Below, in pieces: positions 1-6,786 of a stretch of 9,954 nt of DNA (positions are counted from its first letter, which is position 1; each line of letters begins with the position of its first letter). The position numbers and the translations under genes were made by a program. The notes beneath the pieces are model-generated. The model worked only from the letters and a program-made list of their open reading frames with translations. It made no database searches and was not told the DNA's origin. Source of the stretch: DASZZY01 sp036260395 (GTDB lineage Bacteria > Actinomycetota > UBA4738 > CALAEC01); assembly GCA_036260395.1 (NCBI GenBank), contig DASZZY010000056.1, positions 1 to 9,954 of the forward strand. The letters are read 5' to 3'.

Positions 1-1073
1 AGATCCTCGATCCCCGCCGCCGCCGCCGCGGCGGCGAGGACGTACAGCTCGCCGTCGCGGGGAGCGGTCAGGAACCCGCCAGGCTTGCGAGACAGCACGT
101 CCTCCACGGTCCACAGGAGCTCCTCGGCGGGGACCGCGGAACGGAGCGCGACGACCACGACGTCCTCCCGCGGCTCGAGCCCGAACCGGCGGAGCCCGCG
201 GGCGGCCTCGCCCGGGGACACCCTGCCGTTGACCAGGTCGTCGAGGAAGTCCCCCTTCAGCCGCCGCTCGGCGTCGGCCACGGCGCGGGACTTGTCGAGC
301 TCCACGGCCAGCAGCGAGAGCGCGTGGCTGGCCACGATGCGGTCGAACTGGGTCAGGGCCTCGGGCTTCCCCATGGCCAGGAACGCCTCGACCCGCCCGC
401 GGGCGCCCACCGGCTGGACCGAGACGTGGTCGCCGCGGTCGACGAGCGAGATGCTGAACCCCGGCCGCTCGGGCCTCGACTCCCGGAGCTCGCCCCACAG
501 CCGCGAGGCCCGGGAAGCCGCGGAGCGGGGGGCCGCCGCCAGCGGGAGGCCGTGGAGGTCGAGCACCACCGCCCACCCCCGGGTCGCGCGACACAGCGCC
601 TGGGCGATCCCGGCCACCCCCCCGCCTTCGAGGACGGCCCTGGTGAGGTCCTGCTGCGTCTCGAGCGACCGCTGGAGGGTGTCGACCTGGTCGGAGGCCA
701 GCCGGGAGAAGACCGCCTCGGTGATCGCGATGAACGGCACGGGGTACGGCACCTCGAACACCGGGAACCGCAGCCGGTCGGCGGCCTCGCGGAGGCCCTT
801 CGGCGCCTTCGCGTACGAGAACCCCACCCCCAGCCCCAGCCCGGCCAGGTTGGCCCCCGCCAGGCGCTCCAGGTACGCGCGCTGGCGGGCCGGGGACCGG
901 CCCAGCCCCATGCCCGTCGTGAGCAGCAGCTCGCCGCCCTTCAACCACGGCGTCGGATCCTCCAGCTCGCTGACGTGGACCCAGCGGATCCGCCGCTCGC
1001 GGCCGGCGGAGCCGCCGACCAGCGACAGCGAGAGCCCCGGGATGCGGAGGATGTCCCCGACGGCGACGGCCAC
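1..1073 (-). CDS. PucR-family transcriptional regulator, partial (C-terminus beyond window)
   Basis: I translated this open frame by hand; it has no stop before the left edge, so 357 N-terminal residues are present. Residues about 1-125 match a PucR N-terminal domain, beginning MAVAVGDILRIPGL, with WVHVSELEDP at 31-40, GGELLLTTGMGL at 46-57 and PFIAITEAVF at 113-122. Residues about 145-345 look like the CdaR GGDEF-like region (RRLKGDFLDDLVNG at 270-283). The DNA-binding helix-turn-helix (HTH_30 type) normally lies at the C-terminus and would be outside the window. The GTG at 1073 is chosen because it gives the typical family N-terminus and sits 6 bases after a TACAAT box, suggesting a leaderless mRNA; there is no Shine-Dalgarno. 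Divergence from a GabT-like gene recalls GabR of Corynebacterium glutamicum, a PucR-type activator of gabTDP (known from memory). Control of the neighbour here is inference. Confidence 0.85.
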   Translation of the reverse strand, partial: MAVAVGDILRIPGLSLSLVGGSAGRERRIRWVHVSELEDPTPWLKGGELLLTTGMGLGRSPARQRAYLERLAGANLAGLGLGVGFSYAKAPKGLREAADRLRFPVFEVPYPVPFIAITEAVFSRLASDQVDTLQRSLETQQDLTRAVLEGGGVAGIAQALCRATRGWAVVLDLHGLPLAAAPRSAASRASRLWGELRESRPERPGFSISLVDRGDHVSVQPVGARGRVEAFLAMGKPEALTQFDRIVASHALSLLAVELDKSRAVADAERRLKGDFLDDLVNGRVSPGEAARGLRRFGLEPREDVVVVALRSAVPAEELLWTVEDVLSRKPGGFLTAPRDGELYVLAAAAAAAGIED

Positions 1074-1079
1074 GGCGGC

Positions 1080-1085
1080 ATTGTA
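1080..1085 (-). promoter_or_regulatory. -10 box for the pucR-type gene (leaderless)
   Basis: Read on the minus strand, TACAAT occupies 1085-1080 and is followed by six bases and then the GTG at 1073. Transcription starting about 7 bases after the box would begin on the start codon. I see no convincing -35 hexamer 16-18 bases further up. The box lies inside the 17-bp palindrome, so protein bound there would block it. Confidence 0.55.
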
Positions 1086-1097
1086 CGGTTCGTACAA
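1081..1097. promoter_or_regulatory. Palindromic operator in the divergent intergenic region
   Basis: TTGTACGGTTCGTACAA is a perfect inverted repeat with 7-base arms (TTGTACG / CGTACAA) around a GTT centre. It stands out as AT-rich in a very GC-rich background. It overlaps the probable -10 box of the PucR-type gene and lies about 107 bases upstream of the aminotransferase start. It is the obvious candidate binding site for the adjacent regulator, giving autorepression and possibly activation of the divergent gene. The binding protein is inferred. Confidence 0.65.
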
Positions 1098-1146
1098 ACG
1101 AGTGCGCTCGGTGGCGCCGCCGGCCGGCGCCCGGGGAGCGCCGGAC

Positions 1147-1155
1147 CGTACAAAC
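1147..1155 (+). promoter_or_regulatory. Second operator half-site (direct repeat)
   Basis: CGTACAAAC here repeats exactly the right arm of the upstream palindrome and its two flanking bases (1091-1099), 56 bases away, roughly 5 helical turns. The opposite arm is not conserved. It could be an auxiliary half-site for the same regulator, placed 48 bases before the aminotransferase start. A 9-base exact repeat of an AT-rich word in this GC-rich gap is unlikely to be pure chance, but its function is untested. Confidence 0.4.
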
Positions 1156-1203
1156 CGGCCGGGGCGGTTGCGCCGGGGGGAGCCTTCGGGCCGGCGTGCC
1201 GTC

Positions 1204-2565
1204 GTGGACACTGGCGGCGTGGGCCTCCCCCAGGAGCGGCGCCTCGTCACGGAGATCCCGGGGCCCGGGTCGCGGGCCCTCATCGAGCGGCGGGGCGCGG
1301 CCGTGCCGCGCGCGGTGTGGAGCACCGTGCCGATCTTCGTGCGGGCCGCGTCCGGAGCGATCGTCGAGGACGTCGACGGCAACCGGCTGATCGACCTCGG
1401 CGCGGGCCTGGCGGTGCTGAACGCCGGCAACGCGCCGCCCGAGGTGGTGGACGCCGTCCGCGAGCAGGCCGAGCGGTACACGCACACCTGCTTCCACGTC
1501 ACGATGAACGAGCCGTACGTCGCGCTCGCCGAGCGGCTCAACGGCCTGGCGCCCGGGGACCACGACAAGCGGACGTTCCTCGTGAGCTCCGGCGCCGAGG
1601 CCGTCGAGAACGCGGTCAAGATCGCTCGGTACACGACCGGCCGCGACGCCGTCGTGACGTTCGACCACGCCTTCCACGGGCGCACCCTCATGGCGATGTC
1701 ACTGACGGCCAAGGTGATGCCCTACAAGCACGGCTTCGGCCCGTACGCCCCGGAGGTCTACCGCCTGCCGTTCGCCTACCCGTATCGGTGCCCCATGGGC
1801 GCGCCGCCGGAGGAGTGCGGTCCCGCGTGCGCCGAGCACGCCATCGGGGAGATGGAGCGGCACATCGGGCCCGAGCAGATCGCCTGCGTCGTGCTGGAGC
1901 CGGTCCAGGGCGAGGGCGGCTTCGTCGTGCCGGGGGCCGGGTTCGTCGCGCGGATCGCCGAGTTTTGCCGCGCCCACGGCATCTTGCTCGTGGCGGACGA
2001 GGTCCAGACGGGGTTCGGCCGCACGGGACGGTGGTTCGGGATCGAGCACGAGGGCGTGGCCCCGGACCTGGTGACGATGGCCAAGGCCCTGGGCGGCGGG
2101 CTGCCGATCGGCGCGGTGACGGGGCGGGCCGACCTGATGGACGCGGTCCACGTGGGCGGGCTGGGGGGGACCTTCGGGGGGAACCCGCTGGCCTGCGCCG
2201 CGGCGATGGCGGTGATCGAGGCGATCGAGCGCCAGGGCCTGGTCGAGCGGGCCGGGCGCCTCGGCGAGGCCATGCTTGGCCGGCTCGGCGAGCTCCAGGG
2301 GAGCGTGGAGGCCGTGGGAGACGTCCGCGGCCGTGGGGCGATGGCGGCCATCGAGCTGGTGGCCGACCGGCGGACGAAGGAGCCCGACCGGGACGCCACC
2401 CAGCGCGTCGTCGAGGAGGCGTACCGGCAGGGGGTGATCCTGCTCAAGGCCGGGACGTACGACAACGTGATCCGCCTGCTCCCGCCGCTGACGATCGAGG
2501 ACCATCTGCTCGACGAGGGCCTCGGCATCCTCGAGAAGTCGCTGGCCGCTGCCGTCGGCCTATAA
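1204..2565 (+). CDS. gabT: 4-aminobutyrate aminotransferase (class III, PLP-dependent)
   Basis: A 453-residue cytoplasmic class-III aminotransferase that would move the amino group of 4-aminobutyrate (or a similar omega-amino acid such as 5-aminovalerate or beta-aminoisobutyrate) to 2-oxoglutarate, giving succinate semialdehyde and glutamate. Visible signatures are ERRLVTEIPGPGSR near the N-terminus, the phosphate-binding SSGAEAVENAVKIAR around 128-142, HAFHGRT, VLEPVQGEGGF, LVADEVQTGFGRTG with Asp265 for the pyridine nitrogen, and TMAKALGGGLPIGAV with Schiff-base Lys294. Length is normal. The same frame stays open far upstream, but family similarity begins only here. GTG 1204 is the best start and GTG 1219 an alternative; neither has a good Shine-Dalgarno (a G-rich run at 1175-1182 is too distant). 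No gabD or gabP follows within the window. Substrate choice among omega-amino acids cannot be fixed from sequence. Confidence 0.92.
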   Translation: MDTGGVGLPQERRLVTEIPGPGSRALIERRGAAVPRAVWSTVPIFVRAASGAIVEDVDGNRLIDLGAGLAVLNAGNAPPEVVDAVREQAERYTHTCFHVTMNEPYVALAERLNGLAPGDHDKRTFLVSSGAEAVENAVKIARYTTGRDAVVTFDHAFHGRTLMAMSLTAKVMPYKHGFGPYAPEVYRLPFAYPYRCPMGAPPEECGPACAEHAIGEMERHIGPEQIACVVLEPVQGEGGFVVPGAGFVARIAEFCRAHGILLVADEVQTGFGRTGRWFGIEHEGVAPDLVTMAKALGGGLPIGAVTGRADLMDAVHVGGLGGTFGGNPLACAAAMAVIEAIERQGLVERAGRLGEAMLGRLGELQGSVEAVGDVRGRGAMAAIELVADRRTKEPDRDATQRVVEEAYRQGVILLKAGTYDNVIRLLPPLTIEDHLLDEGLGILEKSLAAAVGL

Positions 2566-2566
2566 T
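2561..2566 (+). promoter_or_regulatory. TATAAT -10 box overlapping the gabT stop codon
   Basis: A perfect TATAAT hexamer covers the TAA stop of gabT. Transcription would start near 2573, giving the next gene a leader of about 29 bases that contains its strong Shine-Dalgarno. No TTGACA-like hexamer is found 16-18 bases upstream, so it is a -10-only candidate; the following gene could also be read through from gabT. Confidence 0.4.
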
Positions 2567-2601
2567 CCGCGCCGGCCGACCACGGGGAAGGAGGGACCGG
2601 C

Positions 2602-3957
2602 GTGCCCCTGCACGCATCGCGGATCGCGCTCGTCGTCGCCGTCGCGGGCTCGTCGCTGGCGGCCGGCACCACCACGGCCGGGGCGACCTCCGACCAGATC
2701 CGGATCCGCGAGGTCTTCGCGGGCGTGGCCGGCGCCCCGACGGCACAGTTCGTCGAGCTCCAGTCGTCCGCGCCCCTCCAGAACCAGGTCGGGGGCAAGC
2801 AGATCCGGGTGTTCGACGCGTCCGGCGCCCTCGTCGACACGTTCACGTTCGCGGCCCCGGTCCCGGTGTTGCTCGACCAGTCGACGGTCCTCGTGGCCAC
2901 GCCGGCGGCCGAGAGCTTCTTCGGCGTGGAGGCCGACCTCGAGATGGACGCGGCGGCGATCGGCCGGGGGGGCGGGAAGCTGTGCTACTTCGATCCGGCC
3001 GCCGGGCGCGCCATCGACTGCCTGGCGTGGGGCTCGTACGCGGGATCGGCGGCCGGCGTGGGAGCTCCGTTCAACGCCGCGGAGGGGTTCCCGGCGGGGG
3101 CTGCGGTCGAGCGGAGCGTGAGCGGCGGAACGGACCCGACCGCGCTCGACGCCTCCGACGACACCGACGAGAGCGCCGCCGACTTCCGCTTCGCGGCGGC
3201 GTCGCCCCGCAACAACCTCGGAGCCGCGGGCGCCGCGCCGGGCGGCGCGCTCTCGTTCGCCACCGCCTCGACCGGCACCGGCGAGGGGGACGGCACGCTC
3301 GCCGTCGCGCTGACCCGCTCCGGCGGCGCCGGCACGATCACCGCGGGCGTGCTCCTCCGGGGCGGCACGGCCACGCCGGGGACCGACTTCGCGCTGGTCG
3401 ACGACACCCTCGAGCTGCCGCCGGCGGCGGCCGCACAGCTGTCCGTCGTCGACGACCTCAGGGCCGAGGCCGACGAGACAGTGCGCCTGGCCCTGCGGGA
3501 CCCCGGCGGCGGGGCGGTCCTGGGCCCCCCGATCGACGCCGTGGTCACGATCGACGACGACGACTCGCCGGATACCGAGCCGCCGCTCACCACGATCGCC
3601 CGTCCCGGGCATGGCGGCTCGTACCGGCCCGCCAAGCTCCGCGCGTTCCGGGGCCACTCCGCGGACGTGGGCTCGGACGTGGCCCTCGTGGAGATCGCCC
3701 TCCGGCAGAAGCGCACGAACGGCGACTGCCGCTGGTGGAACGGCGAGCGGTTCGTCCCGCGGCCCTGCGGGTTGAAGCTCTTCCAGACCGCCGGGTCGGA
3801 CGCCTCGTGGAGGTACGCGCCGTCGAAGCGGCTGAAGCCGAGCGTGGGGACGAACGTCCGGGACTACACGCTCTTCGCCCGGGCGGTCGACACGGCGAAC
3901 AACCTGGAGACGGCGCTTGAGGCGGGCCGGAACCGCAACCGCTTCGAGGTGACGTAG
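2602..3957 (+). CDS. Secreted lamin-tail / Calx-beta domain protein
   Basis: A 451-residue exported protein of unknown specific role. A signal peptide covers about residues 1-28 (hydrophobic IALVVAVAGSSLAA, then a small-residue TAGA cleavage region). Residues about 31-206 resemble a bacterial lamin-tail domain: IRIREVF, FVELQSS, VFDASGALVDTFTF, CLAWGSYAG, and a SPRNNLG end. Residues about 216-322 look like a Calx-beta domain, with GTATPGTDF, the acidic ADETVRLAL and a terminal VVTIDDDD that suggests Ca2+ binding. Residues 323-451 form a further beta-rich region starting DTEPPLTTI, with cysteines 376 and 389. There is no sortase motif or C-terminal anchor, so it is probably released or loosely wall-associated. 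Start GTG 2602 is fixed by AAGGAGG at 2588-2594, seven bases upstream. The stop overlaps the next start by one base (TAGTG). Confidence 0.8.
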   Translation: MPLHASRIALVVAVAGSSLAAGTTTAGATSDQIRIREVFAGVAGAPTAQFVELQSSAPLQNQVGGKQIRVFDASGALVDTFTFAAPVPVLLDQSTVLVATPAAESFFGVEADLEMDAAAIGRGGGKLCYFDPAAGRAIDCLAWGSYAGSAAGVGAPFNAAEGFPAGAAVERSVSGGTDPTALDASDDTDESAADFRFAAASPRNNLGAAGAAPGGALSFATASTGTGEGDGTLAVALTRSGGAGTITAGVLLRGGTATPGTDFALVDDTLELPPAAAAQLSVVDDLRAEADETVRLALRDPGGGAVLGPPIDAVVTIDDDDSPDTEPPLTTIARPGHGGSYRPAKLRAFRGHSADVGSDVALVEIALRQKRTNGDCRWWNGERFVPRPCGLKLFQTAGSDASWRYAPSKRLKPSVGTNVRDYTLFARAVDTANNLETALEAGRNRNRFEVT

Positions 3958-4253
3958 TGCCGGCCGCAGAGCCGCTGTCGGACGAGGAGGTGGCCCGGGC
4001 CCTCGAGGGGCTCCCCGGGTGGAGGCGGGAGGGGAACGAGCTCTACAAGTGGTTCCGGTTCGACGGGTTCCCGCAGGCGGTGGCGTTCCTCCAGCGGCTC
4101 GTCGAGCCGGCCGAGCGGATGAACCACCACCCCGACGTCGAGAACCACCAGGCCCGGGTCCGCATCGGGCTCCATACCTGGAGCGTGGGGTCCATCACGG
4201 CCAGGGACGTGGCCCTGGCGCGCGAGGTGGAGCGGGCGGCGGCCGGCGGTTGA
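3957..4253 (+). CDS. phhB: Pterin-4a-carbinolamine dehydratase (4a-hydroxytetrahydrobiopterin dehydratase)
   Basis: A 98-residue cytosolic enzyme of usual family length. It dehydrates 4a-hydroxytetrahydropterin to quinonoid dihydropterin, recycling the cofactor of aromatic amino-acid hydroxylases. The family core is clear: ERMNHHPDVENH at 53-64 (active-site His57, His58 and Pro59), VRIGLHTW at 68-75, and SITARDVALA at 79-88 with the conserved late Asp84. Against the family pattern as I remember it, which allows His or Trp at the third active-site position, Trp75 is acceptable, but the aromatic residue usually found at position 65 is Gln. The start is GTG 3957, sharing its G with the upstream stop, with GAGG at 3946-3949 seven bases ahead; this implies translational coupling to the secreted protein gene. 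No phenylalanine hydroxylase or pterin synthesis gene is in the window, so its partner is unknown. Confidence 0.88.
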   Translation: MPAAEPLSDEEVARALEGLPGWRREGNELYKWFRFDGFPQAVAFLQRLVEPAERMNHHPDVENHQARVRIGLHTWSVGSITARDVALAREVERAAAGG

Positions 4254-4278
4254 GGCGCATCGGCGCGCCGGGCATACT
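4250..4278 (+). promoter_or_regulatory. Promoter for the transporter/regulator pair
   Basis: TTGAGG at 4250-4255 (overlapping the dehydratase stop) and CATACT at 4273-4278 are separated by 17 bases, the ideal sigma70-type spacing. A start near 4285 would leave about 35 bases of leader before ATG 4320. The -10 sits between the arms of a short inverted repeat, CCGGGC (4268-4273) and GCCCGG (4279-4284). Confidence 0.5.
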
Positions 4279-4319
4279 GCCCGGGGCGTGACGGGGGTTC
4301 GAGCGGTGGCGGGTGCCGG

Positions 4320-5540
4320 ATGCGACGTGGGTTGGGACGGATCCTCGGCTACTGGCGCGCCGAGCGGCGCACCATCCTCCAGGGCTTCGTGGCCCTCGTC
4401 GTGGCCACGCTCGGGGGGCTGGTCGGCGGGCTCGTCCTCGGCCGGATCACCGGCACGCTCGAGCGCCTCCCGGGCCTGATCATCCTCATCCCGGCGGCCA
4501 TCGCCACGCGCGGCAACATCTTCGGGGCGCTGGCCTCGCGGCTGGGCACCAGCATCCACGCCGGGCTGTTCGCCACCACGCGGGAGCGGCAGGGACCCCT
4601 GTACCAGAACGTCTACGCGGCGGCGGTCCTGACCCTGGCGGTCTCGCTCCTGGTCGCCGTGGTGGCCAAGACCGTCTCGGTCCTCTTCGGCATCCCCAGC
4701 ATGTCCGTCCTCGACTTCATCGTGATCTCCGTGCTGGGCGGCGTCCTGGCCAGCGTGTTCGTCGGGATCTTCGCCGTGGCGCTGTCGCTGTGGGCCTTCC
4801 GGGGTGGGTGGGATCTCGACAGCGTGGCGGCGCCCCTCATCACCGCGTCCGGCGACATGTTCACGGTGCCAGCGCTGTTCCTGGCGTCGTTCGCCGTCGA
4901 CATCCGGTGGGTCACCCCCGCCCTGGCCGGCGCGTTCATCGGCGTCGCGATCGTCGCGGCCGTGCGCGGCGTGGCAACCGATCTGCCGTCCGCCAGGGGG
5001 ATCATCCGGGAGAGCCTCCCGGTCCTGTTCGTGGCCGGGACCGTGGACGTCTTCGCGGGCGTGTTCGTGCAGGCTCGGCTCGACGAGTTCGTCCAGCTCC
5101 CCGCGCTGTTGATCCTCATCCCGCCCGTGCTCGGGAACGCCGGGGGCCTCGGCGGGCTGCTCGCCTCACGGCTGACCTCGAAGCTCCACCTCGGCGTGCT
5201 TCCGCCCCGGGGCCGGCCGGAGCCGCTGGCCTTCCTCGACTCCTCGATCGTGTTCCTGATCGGCGTGGCGGTGTTCCCCCTCCTCGGCGCGGCCGCCCAG
5301 CTGCTGGCCGCCGCGACGGGCCTGGCCTCTCCCGGCCTGGCGCGCATGGTCGGCGTGGCCACCCTGGCCGGCCTGATGGCCACGCTGCTCGCCGTGGTGG
5401 TGGCCTACTACGCCGCCGCGGCCAGCTACCGACTGGGGCTCGATCCCGACAACCACAGCCTCCCGCTGATCACGAGCTCGATGGACTTCCTCGGGGTCGT
5501 CGCGCTGGTCATCGCGCTGGTCGCGTTCGGGGTGGGATAG
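4320..5540 (+). CDS. MgtE/SLC41-like divalent cation transporter, two fused repeats
   Basis: A 406-residue polytopic membrane protein built of two homologous MgtE-type membrane domains. Repeat 1 has LPGLIILIPAAIATRGN and ALASR (50-74) and PLITASGD ending at Asp179. Repeat 2 has LPALLILIPPVLGNAGG and LLASR (260-284) and DPDNHSLPLITSSMD ending at Asp389. The proline-G-N-SR motif and the Asp after PLIT are where MgtE and SLC41 proteins handle Mg2+. About ten hydrophobic segments are visible. The N-terminal MgtE_N and CBS domains of classical MgtE are absent, so regulation must come from elsewhere, presumably the next gene, 43 bases downstream. The two-repeat layout resembles eukaryotic SLC41 rather than the homodimeric bacterial channel. 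ATG 4320 lacks a clear Shine-Dalgarno, but no in-frame alternative lies close upstream. Transport of Mg2+ or another divalent ion is inferred from family; direction is unknown. Confidence 0.87.
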   Translation: MRRGLGRILGYWRAERRTILQGFVALVVATLGGLVGGLVLGRITGTLERLPGLIILIPAAIATRGNIFGALASRLGTSIHAGLFATTRERQGPLYQNVYAAAVLTLAVSLLVAVVAKTVSVLFGIPSMSVLDFIVISVLGGVLASVFVGIFAVALSLWAFRGGWDLDSVAAPLITASGDMFTVPALFLASFAVDIRWVTPALAGAFIGVAIVAAVRGVATDLPSARGIIRESLPVLFVAGTVDVFAGVFVQARLDEFVQLPALLILIPPVLGNAGGLGGLLASRLTSKLHLGVLPPRGRPEPLAFLDSSIVFLIGVAVFPLLGAAAQLLAAATGLASPGLARMVGVATLAGLMATLLAVVVAYYAAAASYRLGLDPDNHSLPLITSSMDFLGVVALVIALVAFGVG

Positions 5541-5561
5541 GTGGCTTCGACGGCCCACGGA

Positions 5562-5567
5562 TATACT
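5562..5567 (+). promoter_or_regulatory. TATACT -10-like box before the PhoU/RCK_C gene
   Basis: TATACT in the 43-base gap would start transcription near 5574, about 10 bases before ATG 5584, which has no Shine-Dalgarno. There is no good -35. It may give the regulator its own transcript in addition to read-through from the transporter gene. Confidence 0.35.
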
Positions 5568-5583
5568 CGGCGAGCGACCCCCG

Positions 5584-6780
5584 ATGGGTGACGAGCGCCC
5601 CCGCAACGTCAAGGACCTCCTGGCGGAGTCCAAGGACACCTCCGAGATCATGGTCGATCTCGCCTATGCGGCTGTGTTCTTCAACGACGAGGACCTGGCC
5701 GAGGAGGTGGACCGCCTGGAGGAAGTCCTGAACGGCTACCTCCAGGACCTCCGCTGGGTCTCGATGCTCGCCGCCCGGAGCCCCGAGGACGCCGAGGCCA
5801 TGGGCGGCGTCCTGCACATCGCCGGCTCGATCGAGAGCATCGGTGACGCCGCGGCGGACATCGCGCGCGTGGTCACCGCGGAGCTGGGGATCCCGGAGGC
5901 CCTGCGTCCCGACCTGCGGCACGCCGACGAGATCGTCGGCCGGGTCAAGGTTCGGGAGGGGGCGCCCTGCGTGGGCCGCAGCCTCCGCGACCTCTCACTC
6001 CCGATCGAGACCGGGATGTGGATCATCGCCGTCCGGCGGGGGACCGAGTGGGAGTTCGACCCGGGGCCGGAGTCGGTCATCTCCGAGAACGACGTCCTCG
6101 TCTACCAGGGCCCCGAGGACGGCGCCGCGCTCCTCCGCGAGCTGGCCGGGGCGCCGGCGCTCCCCCGGCCGCCCGGCGGGGAGGGCATGCCGCTGACCGA
6201 GCTCGACCGGGCCGTCGACATCCTCGTCGAGATGAAGAACTCGGCGGAGGTGGCGGTCGGGCTGGCGTACTCGTCGCTGCTCCTCAACGAGCCGGCCCTG
6301 GCGGCGGAGGTCGCCACGCTGGAAGCCCGGAGCGACGCCCTGCACGACGAGCTGGAGTCGTGGGTCCTCCGCGCCGCCCCCGAGGCCCGGAACCCCGACG
6401 AGCTGCGGGGGCTGCTCCGCCTGGCGTACGCCTCGGAGATCATCTTCGACGCGGCCCGCGGCATGACCCGGCTGGTGGAGGCCGGCGAGGAGCTGCACCC
6501 CGTCGTGGCCGCGGCCCTCGAGGCCAGCGAGGAGGTCTCCGTCGAGTCCCTCGTCGAGCCCGGCTCGCGGGCCGACGGGGCGACGCTCAAGGACCTCTCG
6601 GTCGAGACGGAGACCGGGATGCTCGTGCTGGCCGTCCAGCGCGGGAGGCGGTGGATCTACCGGCCCCGCCCGCGGTTCGAGCTGCAGGCGGGCGACCGGG
6701 TCATCTCGATCGGGCCGGAGGACGGGATCCCGGAGCTGCAGGGCCTGGTGAGCGCGGGGGCCCGGGCGCCCGCCGGGTAG
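5584..6780 (+). CDS. PhoU-RCK_C-PhoU-RCK_C regulatory protein (transporter partner)
   Basis: A 398-residue soluble protein made of a duplicated unit. PhoU-like helical domains lie at about 8-105 (DTSEIMVDLAYAAVFFNDEDLAEEV) and 205-305 (NSAEVAVGLAYSSLLLNEPALAAEV). RCK_C (TrkA C-terminal) domains lie at about 115-190 and 312-392. The two RCK_C copies are plainly homologous: GRSLRDLSLPIETGM with ENDVLVYQGPEDG against GATLKDLSVETETGM with AGDRVISIGPEDG. RCK_C domains are ligand-sensing regulators of ion channels, and PhoU domains scaffold transporter control. The combination next to an MgtE-like protein that lacks its own cytosolic sensor suggests this is the gating subunit. It is not the phosphate-operon PhoU, since no pst genes are here. 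The start is ATG 5584; no in-frame alternative is close. The ligand cannot be read from sequence; c-di-AMP binds some RCK_C domains, but not all. Confidence 0.87.
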   Translation: MGDERPRNVKDLLAESKDTSEIMVDLAYAAVFFNDEDLAEEVDRLEEVLNGYLQDLRWVSMLAARSPEDAEAMGGVLHIAGSIESIGDAAADIARVVTAELGIPEALRPDLRHADEIVGRVKVREGAPCVGRSLRDLSLPIETGMWIIAVRRGTEWEFDPGPESVISENDVLVYQGPEDGAALLRELAGAPALPRPPGGEGMPLTELDRAVDILVEMKNSAEVAVGLAYSSLLLNEPALAAEVATLEARSDALHDELESWVLRAAPEARNPDELRGLLRLAYASEIIFDAARGMTRLVEAGEELHPVVAAALEASEEVSVESLVEPGSRADGATLKDLSVETETGMLVLAVQRGRRWIYRPRPRFELQAGDRVISIGPEDGIPELQGLVSAGARAPAG

Positions 6781-6786
6781 CGCCGG

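Noticed and set aside
15..38. CCG/CGG triplet run resembling a repeat or hairpin
   Set aside because: It encodes a run of seven alanines in the PucR-type protein and is explained by codon use; no further copies.
1113..1131. GC-only palindrome GGCGCCG-CCGGC-CGGCGCC in the pucR/gabT gap
   Set aside because: Perfect arms, but made only of G and C in a GC-rich gap, where such dyads arise easily. No T-run for a terminator and no second copy. Possible, but not supported.
85..1203. N-terminal extension of gabT by up to 373 residues, as the frame stays open from 85
   Set aside because: The extension is Ser/Arg-rich without domain signature and lies antisense to the clear PucR-type gene. Family similarity begins at about 1225, so the start is placed at 1204.
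324..3920. A 1198-codon open frame on the plus strand running across several genes
   Set aside because: Its translation is Arg/Gly/Pro/Ala-rich low-complexity sequence with no family motif, and it overlaps gabT and the secreted-protein gene out of frame. This is the usual stop-poor artefact of very GC-rich DNA.
5584..6780. Reading this gene as the phosphate-operon regulator PhoU or as a TrkA potassium subunit
   Set aside because: No pst or trk genes are adjacent, the order PhoU-RCK_C-PhoU-RCK_C differs from both, no Rossmann-type RCK_N nucleotide-binding domain is seen, and the neighbour is an MgtE/SLC41-like protein.
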